Shown: positions 10,439-21,508 of the stretch, piece after piece | Layout of the letters: every line of letters begins with the position of its first letter | Position numbering within the stretch: the first letter of the stretch is position 1 | DNA from: Zea mays | Lineage: Eukaryota > Streptophyta > Magnoliopsida > Poales > Poaceae | Reading direction: 5' to 3' | DNA length: 64,000 nt | NCBI RefSeq assembly: GCF_902167145.1 | Contig: NC_050096.1 | Span: 198,044,566 to 198,108,565, forward strand | Program-made: the position numbers and the translations under genes | The notes under the pieces: model-generated | Database searches by the model: none | Seen by the model: only the letters and a program-made list of their open reading frames with translations | What the model was told of the DNA's origin: nothing

Positions 10439-11628
10439 GTAAGCACCTCCGCTCCACCACCAGTAATATCACAACACCACATGACACAGATTCTACTCAA
10501 GACTCTACCCATCCATATATCGCTATTCTGACCACTATACTAAATATTTGTTGGTATACTTGCTTGTTTGTATGTTTGCTTATTCATGTTGCATAGTTAT
10601 CGGAGCGTTCGTGCCGTCTCATGGAGGCCAGATCTGCAAGTCTACGCCAGGCAGTGGAGCTAGAAGCCAGTTCCGCGAGCTCCCCTTCCCCCTTCGCCGA
10701 ATAAGCACGGCAAGCTCACTGGATCCCTTTGATGCATAAATTACCTATGATTTTTCAACCACAACCCTCAGCCTGTTATTTTATGCATGATATGATTCCC
10801 TGGTTTAGGGGAGGGCCTAAGGTGATGGCTCAGCTGGTTTAGGTGTGAGCAGAAGGATTGTCCCCTCTTATAAGGACCGGTTTGTCATCTTTCACTACAT
10901 GTACTCATGATAAGTACAACCACTCGAGAATGTGTAGGTAGTCACTCAATCTGAACTCGTACGGTCCAACCCTAGGGTTATGAAGGCTAGGGAGCACCGG
11001 GAGGATAAGGAGGGGGAATGTTTTGTCCGGTTTGGACATGGCGGTGGCCTGACTCCTTCCGGTATAACCGTTAAGGTTAGGATGTGCGAGTAAGGAAAGG
11101 GATTCGGATTCGGATCTCATTGATCATGAGATCGCAGAACCGGACTAGTGGGTAAAGTGTACACCTCTGCGCAGAGTTTGAAAACCTATTCGAATAGTCT
11201 GTGTCCACAGGAATGGACGAGTCTGGTGTGGTATGGCAATTAGTGTTTTGTTTTCAAAAAAAGAGGTGCTTTTGAGAAAAGTGGTTTTTAAAAAGGTCCG
11301 GCGGTTGAGCCGTGAGCTATGGTGGACGGGAAGTCCAGTAGCTATTTTTGAAAATGAAAACTAGTGGGAAACTGCTGAGATACCTGGATGGTTTAGTTCA
11401 GGGGATTTTGTTCTAATATTGAAAAACTTCCTGCTCCTTTTGGAGAGGATGCGCTTTGCAAAAATACAAAATGTTTTTCAAAACAACCCTGCATAAAATA
11501 TTGCTGTTTCTACAAAATATCCTGAGCTCCACATATTCCATGCATTATATCTGATTTCCCCATTCCACGGGTGAAGGTGGGCTGCTGAGTACGTTTGTAC
11601 TCACCCTTGCTTATTTGTTGTTTTTCAG
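10439..11628 (+). other. Putative intron within the copy 2 5' LTR
   Basis: CTG/GTAAGC on the left and TTGTTTTTCAG on the right match copy 1 exactly. The spliced leader would join to the primer-binding site and the protein gene starting at 12019. Confidence 0.45.
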
Positions 11629-11902
11629 AAAAAGGAGATCGGGTAAGAGTTACGACTATTCCCAACCTTGCCTGTTGCTGTTGGACCGCTGATTTGCTTC
11701 ACTGCGTATATCGGGCTGCTTCAGCCCCACTCTGATGATATGTCTCAAGTTGTGGACCAACTCTTAAAGTTGTTCGCCACCTTTGTAGGTTTGTCTCGTT
11801 TAAGCAGATTTGGTATCATCTGATGTATAAATGTGTTTACTAGCTTCCTGGGACTAGTAATTGTATCACATTTGAGTCCCAGAGGATTAGGGACGCTTTA
11901 GG

Positions 11903-11914
11903 TGGTATCGGAGC
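11903..11914 (+). other. Primer-binding site of element A
   Basis: TGGTATCGGAGC, one base different from the initiator tRNA-Met complement TGGTATCAGAGC, lies 2 bp after the LTR end. Confidence 0.85.
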
Positions 11915-12018
11915 TGTTAGGTTGGACGCAGGACATAACCCTTAGCCTTGATCCAAAAGTTTTTGAGTCAAAACTATTTTCTTAAAAAATTTCTTGCTCT
12001 CATCCCTTCATTTCAAAA

Positions 12019-13093
12019 ATGCTTTCCTCCTTTCCTTCTCTCAGATGTCAGATGGAGGTTCGTTGCCAAACCAGCTTGTGCCAGAATGAAGATGGTTTCC
12101 CCAAGTTGCTGAGAGCATGCACAGTTCGCCTCGGAATCAGGAGTCAGCCAGAGTATGATGGTCATGAATTTTTCGAGCATGGCACAGAGAAGTGTGTCGT
12201 GACTGTATACATTGGATCCAGTCCGCACCATGTGGAATGGAGTGTCACTGCTGCTGGGCACAGATTCAAAGACACCTGTCAAGTCGTCGCTCGCAAGGCA
12301 TTGAGGGCCCTGTATCAAATTTATGAAGAAGAAGTGGCCGACACACCGCTCAGATTCTTTTCGCCCTTTCAGAGAGACCGTCCAGTTTGGATGGCCAGGA
12401 TGCGTGCATTGGAAGGGAAGCAGCTGCTTGAGGATGACCCCACAGTCGTGCACCTCACTGCATACCTGCTCACCCTAGATGCTCAGTATGATTTCTTGGC
12501 TCGGCACCACCGTCAGATGATTGCCCGAGCAGAAGATGCAGAGAAGCTCAACCGTAAGCTCCATGTGGATCTAACCACAGCTCAAGCCCGTGCAACTGCA
12601 TTGGAAAGTTGTGAAGTCATTGCGGTTGAAGCCCTGAAGCAAGCCAAGGATGAGCATGTCCAGAAGTTGATGGAGGTCTACTTGGTAATCCATAACCAAC
12701 GTAGAGCCCTGCGAATCCAAGAGCCCGCTTCATCCAACCCTGTTCAACCCATCAGAGCTGAAGACCCCCAGATTCTTGAAGGTCACCCGGTCTCTGCCAG
12801 AGGAGAAAAGAAGGCTTGGGAACTCCCGGAAGGAGCCATAGTCTTGGAAGGAATTCCAGTCTTCCTTCAGGCTATGGATAAGCAAGAGCACCATGAAGAA
12901 GATTCCAGCACCATCCCTTGAGGTCAAGGAAGAAGCTGCAAGCACCCCGCCAGCACCGCTGCCCTCTAAGGAGCTACAAGAGCCAGTCCCGCTTGAAGAA
13001 GAGTTTGACCCTGTCTTGCCATCTCAGTCGCCGCCAGAAGAAGTCATCAACATCAGCTCCCTGTTGACCCATCCAGGAGATGTCTCAGATTGA
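12019..13093 (+). pseudogene. Element A protein (only large ORF of the family)
   Basis: The frame starts at ATG 12019, 105 bp after the primer-binding site. The first part (12019-12921, 300 codons) has a globular N-terminus with a PEYDGHEFFEHG segment, beta-like strands and a helix with the KALRAL pattern (about residues 45-110). This recalls a double-stranded RNA-binding fold, but weakly. A coiled coil follows (about 170-230), then a Pro/Glu-rich tail. A 47-bp deletion after 12892 shifts the frame. The remaining tail is read at 12893-13093 and ends as in copy 1. No gag zinc knuckle or enzyme motif is seen. It may be a gag-like packaging protein; this is not established. Confidence 0.65.
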
Positions 13094-14051
13094 AGTTGTG
13101 CGCCAGCCTTGCCAGAAGAGAAGCTGCCTGGTTTGAAGTTAGTTATGCCCAGTCCTCTACATGCATTGGGTAGTGAAGTTTTTCTTCACTTTGGCTAGAG
13201 CCCTGCATGTGTGAAAGGTAATCGTGTAGACTCGTGCTTTGCAAAAATCTAATTGTGTGGCCCCCTAGGGTATTTCAAAATGAATTTCGCTTGATGTTTT
13301 CTCCCCTTTTGAGTGCATATGTGATGCTTTAACGTTAGTGCTCATAAGTTGCATTTAGCATAGTTCTTAGTTCAGGAGCCGAGCAATAGTAGTTATGCTT
13401 AGCCCTCGAATCCAAGTAGTTCGAGATTTGCAAAACTCTATTCTTCCCTTATTCAAAACATTTGATTTGTTTATGCTTGTCATTGCTAAGCTTGTGTGTT
13501 TTCTTTCTTTTTAAGAAAGGTTTTCTCTAAAAACATAGATCACAAATTAGAGCTAATCCTCACCTTATGCTTCTATTTTCATCTTAACCCATCTCAAGAG
13601 AAAAGCACCTGACCCAAGAAGATACCGAGAAGCTTACCCTTGAAGCCTGGAATAAGCTACAGAAAAGAACTTGTCCAGCTGCTCAGTCAAAAGGACCGAC
13701 CGTGAGAATCAAAGCACTGCCCCTGAGTCAAAGTAAACAAGAAAAGAGGACAGAAGGAGTTATTACCATACAGAGAGGCAAAGATTCTTGGAACCAGAGA
13801 CCACAAACATCAGGGTCATTGACCCCACCACTCACCCGTGCCCCTCGCACGCGTGCCCGCCTCCATGCGCACTACCATCGCCCCACGCCCCTTTGCAGTG
13901 CACTACCGCCACCCACGCCCCCTTTTGCAGCGCACCCACCACCATCGTCGCCGGCAACATGCCCCCTCCCCATGTCACGCCTGCTGCCTCGTGTCACTTG
14001 CTCCATCACCACCACTCCACACCTCGAGCAACACCTTGCATGCCAGTCGCC
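13094..14051 (+). other. Non-coding internal stretch of element A
   Basis: Conserved with copy 1 (1487-2409). It contains no convincing gene. The part at 13830-14040 is strongly C-rich with CCACC and CACGC repeats and leads into a TATA box. Confidence 0.6.
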
Positions 14052-14058
14052 TATAAAA
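14052..14058 (+). promoter_or_regulatory. TATA box inside the element A internal region (copy 2)
   Basis: TATAAAA lies 116 bp before the small ORF at 14174, as in copy 1. Confidence 0.5.
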
Positions 14059-14173
14059 CCCCCCACCAACTCCCTCAGTTCCTATTCCGCTAAAAGCAAA
14101 ACCCTCCCAATAAAATCCCCTCTGCCAAATCGCAAGCAACTCCATTTTCCACTCCCTCGCCAATAAGATCACA

Positions 14174-14305
14174 ATGCTTGGTGATTCTTGGGTTGAAGAC
14201 TGTTGCACATGGTTCATAGTCTTTGGTTTCCTCCAGTGTATGATAGTAATACTCTTTGATAGAATCCTCCAGTGGGAAGAGCAAAGAGAAAGGAAGGGTC
14301 AGTGA
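14174..14305 (+). CDS. 43-aa small hydrophobic protein of element A (copy 2)
   Basis: ATG 14174 to TGA 14303. It begins MLGDSWVEDCC, has a hydrophobic middle (WFIVFGFLQCMIVILF) and ends EEQRERKGQ, like the copy 1 product. Differences lie at about residues 12, 15, 16, 21 and 24. One further difference near the end is silent (AGA to AGG). The frame is intact although the larger element protein in this copy is frameshifted, which hints at separate constraint or chance. No known family is recognised. Confidence 0.5.
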   Translation: MLGDSWVEDCCTWFIVFGFLQCMIVILFDRILQWEEQRERKGQ

Positions 14306-14909
14306 AAAGAAGATAGTGAAGAGAAGATAAGAAGAAGGTTCTCCCAGAATCAACCATATGTCAGTCATCTCTCCGCAGCCTGCTCAAGCAGCAACAGAAG
14401 AAGGCCCCGTAACACCCGTGTTATGAGGTACTTCAAGGAGTTCAAATCCCCAAGATTCAAGAGTTCTACCCTCATTCATTTTAAGTGGGGTAGTGTTCCA
14501 ATAAAGTTCTTGCTATGGAGAAAAAGAAGAAGGCATGTAGCAAGCTTGTCGAGGACCAGATCATCCAAGCATATGAGTTTCTGAATGAGAAGTGGTCACC
14601 CAAGTTCCATTGATGAAGCACCAGAAGACCAATCAAGAAAGGAATCCATGTGGGAGTTCGCAAGAGGAAGGTTTGCGTGTTGGCATCGATGCTTCTTCAA
14701 TAAGCTAGTTGCCAAGCGAAAGCTAGAAGCCTGAAGATGATCTTGAGTAGCCAGAATCAGCGTTTGCAATCAGCAGCTAGATGCCCCTCAAAGGCCAGAT
14801 TTTGTTGAAGTTCCATCTCCTCGAAGAGTCTGCAAATTGAAGATATGTAGCTGAAGTAAAGCTATACCCATAACCCTTCTAAGCCGAATCTCGAGGACGA
14901 GATTCATTT
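14306..14909 (+). other. 3' internal region of element A
   Basis: Conserved between the copies but with inconsistent frames. A 103-codon frame in copy 1 (2786-3097) is stopped after about 53 codons here, and a short MEKKKKAC frame here is stopped in copy 1. It is treated as non-coding. Confidence 0.5.
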
Positions 14910-14924
14910 TAAGTGGGGTAGATT
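14910..14924 (+). other. Polypurine tract of element A copy 2
   Basis: AAGTGGGGTAGATT ends at the base before the 3' LTR. Confidence 0.75.
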
Positions 14925-15432
14925 TGTAGCATCCCAAAAATTCAAATCCTGAAATTTTCTCAAACTTGCTCTAAATTCAAAATGAATTTCAAATTTCGTT
15001 TCAAAATGTTTGTTTGCATGTTGATATCAACAATAAAATATAGTGGTCTATATTTTCTCCAAAATCCTACTCAAATATCCTTCAAATATTTCCCCAGTGA
15101 TCCTCCTCAAATTGTTTCCAGAAATACTACCCAGATATTTCCCTAGTAATCCCCTTCAAGTTCTTTCCAGAAATACTACCCAAATATTCCACTGATATAT
15201 CTCCAAGTATTTTTCCTCTTGAGAAATACCTTCAGAATCATTTTTCAAGTCCCTATAAATATTTTCTTCATAACTTTCCTCATGCTCATACATATACGTA
15301 TGCCTCCAGTGTCATACGATGAGCTCTACAAGCTAATCTCACTTATACAAGACAAATACCTGCTAATCTCCCACTAATCCTCTCATCCTCCCACTAATCC
15401 TCTCATCCCTCCCCCTAATCCCCCACCATGGC

Positions 15433-15440
15433 TATAAATA
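15433..15440 (+). promoter_or_regulatory. First TATA box, copy 2 3' LTR
   Basis: TATAAATA in the same context as 3730 and 9181. Confidence 0.6.
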
Positions 15441-16524
15441 GAGGGGCAAGGGACTCCTCTCATCCCACCCCAAGCCATTTCATGGCAACTCTCTTCCCCC
15501 CCACACACACCCACTCCATGTTCCACACAAGAACACACTAGCACAAGGATCGTTCGGTCGTTCTTCGATCGTTCGTCCCCCTGTTCTTAGTTTGTTCGTT
15601 CGTTCGTCCGATCGCTCGATCGTTCGTCCGATCGTTCATGGTTCATTCGTCCGTTCGTCCGATCGTTCGATCGTTCGTCCGTTCGTTCATCCAAATAATC
15701 TTTGTCCTGTCGTTATGCTGCCGAAATTCCGATCGTTCGTTCGTTCGATCATTCGATCGTTCGTCCGTTCGTTCATAGTTCCTATTCATCGTTCATCGTT
15801 CGTTTATAGTTCCTATTCATCGTTCATCGTTCGTTCATAGTCCCTATTTCATCGTTCTTCCAGATAATCTTTATCCTGCCGTTATGCTGCCGAAATTCCG
15901 ATCGTTCGTTCGTCCGATCATTCGATCGTTCGTCCGTTCGTTCATAGTTCATATTCATCGTTCATCGTTCGTTCATAGCCACTATTCATCGTTCATCGTT
16001 CGTTCATATGAACTATTCACATCACTATTTACCATTACTATTCACAATTACTATTCACCATTACTATTCACTGTTACTATTCATCATCGTTACTATTCAT
16101 CGTTTATCCAATCACCCCCAACTTTCAACTGCTCATTCATCATGTTGTCCAGTCCAATTAAGACCAGCCAGACCCATATTCCAGTCATACGAACTCCGGT
16201 GACTGTGATTTTCCTTCCAGTGGGAACTTCCCATCTGGTCACCTATCCCAGGTTTCTCCAAGTTGAGCACGCTTAACTTTGAGATTCCTTTGAACCAGGC
16301 TTCCAAACTCAGATTCTAATAATTCTTGTTTCTAAATTCTTATCGAATTATTCCCTATCCAACCATGTCATCCCTTAAGCATGGTCCATATTTTAGAAAA
16401 CTCCCAAAATACTCTTGTCCCATATTTTGCCTATAACTCTCATGTTCATACTAAGTCAAACGATTCATTCATCACTATTCTCACCAACAGTGAACTTCAC
16501 TATGCTACACCACATACACTCAGC

Positions 16525-16532
16525 TATAAATA
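16525..16532 (+). promoter_or_regulatory. Second TATA box, copy 2 3' LTR
   Basis: TATAAATA lies 1092 bp after the first box. Confidence 0.6.
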
Positions 16533-18629
16533 CACCCAGCTACCCTCTCCCTCTCCACAAACACTCAACACCCTCAGCCACGGCAAACACCCCACCCACT
16601 CAGTTACTCCGCTCTGCCGGCTACACGCATAGTGTCGCTTCGCCTCCAGTCCACCCTCCTGGTAAGCACCTCCGCTCCACCACCAGTAATATCACAACAC
16701 CACATGACACAGATTCTACTCAAGACTCTACCCATCCATATATCGCTATTCTGACCACTATACTAAATATTTGTTGGTATACTTGCTTGTTTGTATGTTT
16801 GCTTATTCATGTTGCATAGTTATCGGAGCGTTCGTGCCGTCTCGTGGAGGCCAGATCTGCAAGTCTACGCCAGGCAGTGGAGCTAGAAGCCAGTTCCGCG
16901 AGCTCCCCTTCCCCTTTCGCCGAATAAGCACGGCAAGCTCACTGGATCCCTTTGATGCATAAATTACCTATGATTTTTCAACCACAACCCTCAGCCTGTT
17001 ATTTTATGCATGATATGATTTTGAGACAAGTTATTATGGCCACCCAGCCGCTTGGCGCAATCAATCCCTGATATATTTGTTACAAATGATTTGAGGAAAG
17101 GTGTGAGTTTTCAGAAGAAAATGCTTTTCAAAATGTGTATGATGAAGGGTTTTCACCCTTATCACCTTGAGTAGGGATGATCAGGGACTCCCTGGTTTAG
17201 GGGAGGGCCTAAGGTGATGGCTCAGCTGGTTTAGGTGTGAGCAGAAGGATTGTCCCCTCTTATAAGGACCGGTTTGTCATCTTTCACTACATGTACTCAT
17301 GATAAGTACAACCACTCAAGACTGTGTGGGCAGTCACTCAATCTGAACTCGTACGGTCCAACCCTAGGGTTATGAAGGCTGGGGAACACCGGGAGGATAA
17401 GGAGGGGGAATGTTTTGTCCGGTTTGGACATGGCGGTGGCCTGACTCCTTCCGGTATAACTGTTAAGGTTAGGACGTGCGAGGAAGGAAAGGGATTCGGA
17501 TTCGGATCTCATTGATCATGAGATCGCAGAACCGGACTAGTGGGTAAAGTGTACACCTCTGCGCAGAGTTTGAAAACCTATTCGAATAGTCTGTGTCCAC
17601 AGGAACGGACGAGTCTGGTGTGGTATGGCAATTAGTGTTTTGTTTTCAAAAAAAGAGGTGCTTTTGAGAAAAGTGGTTTTTAAAAAGGTCCGGCGGTTGA
17701 GCCGTGAGCTATGGTGGACGGGAAGTCCAGTAGCTGTTTTTGAAAATGAAAACCAGTGGGAAACTGTTGAGATACCTGGATGGTTTAGTCCAGGGCTTTT
17801 GTTCTAATATTGAAAAACTTCCTGCTCCTTTTGGAGAGGATGCGCTTTGCAAAAATACAAAATGTTTTTGAAAACAACCCTGCATAAAATATTGCTGTTT
17901 CTGCAAAATATCCTGAGCTCCACTTATTCCATGCATTATATCTGATTTCCCCATTCCGCGGGTGAAGGTGGGCTGCTAGGTACGTTTGTACTCACCCTTG
18001 CTTATTTGTTGTTTTTTAGAAAAAGGAGATCGGGTAAGAGTTACGACTGTTCCCAACCTTGCCTGTGGCTATTGGACTGCTGATTTGCTTCGCTGCGTAT
18101 ATCGGGCTGCTTCAGTCCCACTCTTATGATATGTCCCGAGTTGTGGACCAACTCTTAAAGTTCCTCCCGAGGCTTCAACCCTGGTTTTCTTCCTTTGGCA
18201 CCACCTTGGAACAAAAGCAACAAAAATTTGCTGCTTCCTCACCTACAACGACATGGGTTCGAAAACCCTGAGTACGAAGTGTACTTTCGCAAGTCTTACC
18301 CATCAAAATAAAAGACTCTCAAGGATATGCTGGCTTGAGGGAGTCAAGGTAAGGCTTAATCAAGAATCAAGACTCTGTTTGCAAAAATGCTTACTAATAG
18401 TGGATCCTTAAAAATCCAGTTTTATTAGCAAGTTAAGTCATTACCTGATTCTAGAGTTCTTTCTACCCTAGTTCAGGCACTTGGCCTATACTAGCCATTT
18501 TCTTATCAACCCTTCTTGTTTACTGGATTTCTACGTGTAGGTCAGTGACCAAGTCTTCATGTCCAAAAAGTAACGGCGATCTGAATCGATTAATACCTAG
18601 CTAGGGATCTCTGATACACCCAGCCCAGA

Positions 18630-18912
18630 TGATACACCAAGCCCAGGTGGGGTTGGTCGAGGCCCAACAAATTAGGGTTGCCCGGAGCCCAACAGTTCAT
18701 TATGCACACCCAACTCAGGGAAAGGCCCAATCGCCCCAAAAGACTAGTCCAATGGGGGAAGGGTGGCTCTCCCTTTTAAAGTGGCTTCCTCCTCCCAAGT
18801 TAAGCGAGGTGGGATAATTCTGAGGCTCACACGGTCACCGTCCGACTACAATTGGGCTAACTAGGCCAATTGCGTCTTTGCCAACGGGTAATAGTGGAGG
18901 ATATCCTCATCA
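18630..18912 (-). repeat. Miniature element LTR 1
   Basis: 283 bp; on the + strand it starts TGATACACC and ends CCTCATCA. Confidence 0.75.
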
Positions 18913-18938
18913 TTCCCACCTTCTTAAAATGGGCCCTA

Positions 18939-18950
18939 GCTTTGATACCA
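18939..18950 (-). other. Primer-binding site in the first internal domain
   Basis: GCTTTGATACCA is one change from the complement of TGGTATCAGAGC and lies 2 bp from the next LTR. Confidence 0.75.
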
Positions 18951-18952
18951 GA

Positions 18953-19235
18953 TGGTACACCCAGCTCAGGTGGGGTTGGCCGAGGCCCAACAAATTAGGG
19001 TTGCTCGGAGCCCAACAGTTCATTATGCACACCCAACTTAGGGAAAGGCCCAATCGCTCCAAAAGACTAGTCCAATGGGGGAAGGGTGGCTCTCCCTTTT
19101 AAAGTGGCTTCCTCCTCCCAAGTTAAGCAAGGTGGGATAATTCTGAGGCTCACATGGTCACCGTCCGACTACAATTGGGCCAACTGGGCCAATTACGTCT
19201 TTGCCAATGGGTAATAGTGGAGGATGTCCTCATCA
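18953..19235 (-). repeat. Miniature element LTR 2
   Basis: 283 bp; it begins TGGTACACC on the + strand (one change from the other two) and ends CCTCATCA. Confidence 0.75.
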
Positions 19236-19261
19236 TTCCCACCTTCTTAAAATTGGCTCTA

Positions 19262-19273
19262 GCTCTGATATCA
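19262..19273 (-). other. Primer-binding site in the second internal domain
   Basis: GCTCTGATATCA, one change from the tRNA-Met complement. Confidence 0.75.
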
Positions 19274-19275
19274 GA

Positions 19276-19558
19276 TGATACACCCAGCCCAGGTAGGATT
19301 TGCCGAGGCCCAACAAATTAGGGTTGCCCGGAGCCCAACAGTTCATTATGCACACCCAACTCAAGGAAAGGCCCAATCGCTCCAAAAGACTAATCCAATG
19401 GGGGAAGGGTGGCTCTCCCTTTTAAAGTGGCTTCCTCCTCCCAAGTTAAGCGAGGTGGGATAATTTGGAGGCTCACACGGTCACCGTTCGACTACAATTG
19501 GGCCAACTAGGCCAATTGCGTCTTTGCCAACGGGTAATAGTGGAGGATGTCCTCATCA
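19276..19558 (-). repeat. Miniature element LTR 3
   Basis: 283 bp; TGATACACC to CCTCATCA, followed by the flank ATCTT. Confidence 0.75.
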
Positions 19559-21500
19559 ATCTTCAATCACACGGCATATGTAGCACTTAACCCTTGCATA
19601 TGTCAACTCGCCACCGGGGTTCTTAAGACCAGATCAGGTTCACGCCAACCGAGAGCATAGATACACCACCGTCCAGCCTCTTGCCACGGAGGGTACACGC
19701 TACTCTCACCATCTCTCCACTCCCATTGTGTGTTGTCTTGTTCTGGTATTAGTCTGCCCGAGGCAAAGCTTACCCATGACGAGGCATGTGACCAGTTAAA
19801 GGGTCCTCGATCATCAAGTCTACATCAAGACGGTCCTTAATCGACTCAGACGGAGACACTACACCGAGACTCTCTTCTCAAGTTCTCATGCAAGTCACTC
19901 GTCCGGTCTCAGCTTTATCATTTCAAACCCAAAGTTTGGTACCTGTCAGAGGTACAACTTTTCTGATGTTGAACCCATCATGGCCATGATGGATCCACCA
20001 TCCAGTTTATTTTTTGAAAAACATCCCATCCCACTTGAAGCATCATCTTTTGTCAAACAAAACATTTTGTTTTTCTAGAGCAAGACTAAGCATAAGGAAA
20101 ACCTTTTTATAAAACAGTTGATCAAGGAAAGGTGATCAATCTTTCAAGGAAGGAAATGCAGTAAGTGTTTAGCACATAACTCCTATCACCTAATGCATCA
20201 AGCAAGTGAGAAAGATTTTAAAAATAGCAAGGAGGTGGCAAATGCACGGGGCTTACCTTGTGTTATAGGAGAGTTGGGCTCTGCTCCACAAATGTCAAAA
20301 TAAAAGCAGTTCCCGGCAGGTGGGTCTTTAGGTGGTGGTGTAGCTCTTCCTTCTTCAACCTCTATTTCTTCTTCGTTTTCTATATAGAACCATATATAAT
20401 CATGAATGTTCATGTAATACTTATGAAAACGCAAAGATAATAAAGGTACATTATCTTAGGTCTTGAATACAATTTTCCTTCACGAGACTCTAGGAAACTA
20501 GGGTTTTTGAAGTCAATATTGTAGTTCATAGGGCAAGCATCACTAAAAGATTAGGGTTTTGGGGTTTAGTTACCAAACATTGTCCAAATCATGCCAAACT
20601 TTACCCAAGTCTTCTAAATAACATTTAAAGCTTTATCCAAAAAGTTTAGTGATTTTTGGAATTACTAAATAATTTCTAAAATTCTAGGAATATCGGTTTT
20701 TGCTATTTTAAATACTCCATAATTCCTTATTTGGACTAAAAATCATAAAACTATTTTTATTAAAAATACTATAGGAATTTAGGATTATAACAAAATTGGT
20801 CAGATATTTTTATCATTTTTCTACAGTTTTCTATGAATTCTCTAATCCTAGAAGAAAAAGAAAAAGAAAAAAAGTCAACAGTATTAGGTTGAATCAGGCC
20901 CGAGCCAGCCCAGCATAGGCAGAACGCGCCCGCGCGACGGTTTTGCACCGAGGCCCTTGGCGGTTTGAAAATCCAGCGAAGAACCCCGCGCACTATTTGC
21001 TTGGGTCACTGACAAATGCAAATAAGCCCTCGCACTTCTATTTCTTCATAGCCCACAGTCCTCGACGGCGAACGGCGATGAACCGAGCTCCGGCGAACCT
21101 GTACCGACCAAGACACGCAATGGCTGGTGCTCTAACTTGGCCGACACCTAGTTCAACACCTAATAATCGTTTCCCCTCGCTCAATTGCAAAATCCAAGCT
21201 CTTAATCACGCTGTCAACGGTGACAACGCGAGCTACGGATGAACGAAAGTGTTCCCGATGATCTAGCTCGGTCTAGCTTAATTGAACGGGTTGAGGAGCA
21301 TCAGGAGAACATAAGGGCACTGAAACGGGAGAGCAGAGAGCATGCACAGACCTAAAACGAGCTAGCCACAGCGAAGTCACTTCACACGGTGTTTTGGACC
21401 GATTTGAGGGAAACTCCAAATTGGGGCTCTCTGGTGAGTAATTGGAGGCACGAGCGGGTGGATTGGATGCTTCACTACCTTGGGAACTGATGACATGCTC

Positions 21501-21508
21501 AATTTATA
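21501..21508 (-). promoter_or_regulatory. TATA box of the reverse gypsy LTR
   Basis: The minus strand reads CCTATAAATTGAGC, a plant-like core promoter within the LTR. Confidence 0.5.

Larger units (their letters stand above)
8672..11900 (+). repeat. 5' LTR of element A copy 2
   Basis: It starts TGTAGCATCCC and ends CTTTA at 11900, where copy 1 has CTTCA, suggesting a C-to-T change at the terminal CA. Against its own 3' LTR it lacks 169 bp near 10796. It carries two TATA boxes and the putative intron. Confidence 0.9.
8672..18162 (+). mobile_element. Element A copy 2: non-autonomous retrotransposon with about 3.2-kb LTRs
   Basis: Two direct LTRs flank a 3.0-kb internal region with primer-binding site, one protein gene, a TATA-led small ORF and a polypurine tract. 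No polymerase genes are present, so movement would need enzymes from another element. The right LTR stops at 18162, where homology to the left LTR ends abruptly, so its target duplication cannot be checked. The left flank is ATTAC (8667-8671). Confidence 0.9.
14925..18162 (+). repeat. 3' LTR of element A copy 2, truncated
   Basis: It matches the 5' LTR up to 18162 (CTTAAAGTT) and then switches to unrelated sequence, losing about 135 bp including the CA end. TATA boxes are at 15433 and 16525, the microsatellite zone at 15549-16110 and the putative intron at 16662-18019. Confidence 0.9.
18612..19558 (-). mobile_element. Miniature retrotransposon with three LTRs (TRIM-like tandem)
   Basis: Three direct copies of a 283-bp LTR (read on the minus strand TGATGAGGACATCC to GGTGTATCA) are separated by two internal domains of only 40 bp. 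Each internal domain carries a primer-binding site matching initiator tRNA-Met and a purine tract AAGAAGGTGGGAA directly before the next LTR. An extra 18 bp at the left edge (18612-18629) repeats the LTR end. Flanks ATCTC (18607) and ATCTT (19559) look like a 5-bp target duplication with one change. It encodes nothing and would need enzymes from another element. Confidence 0.75.
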
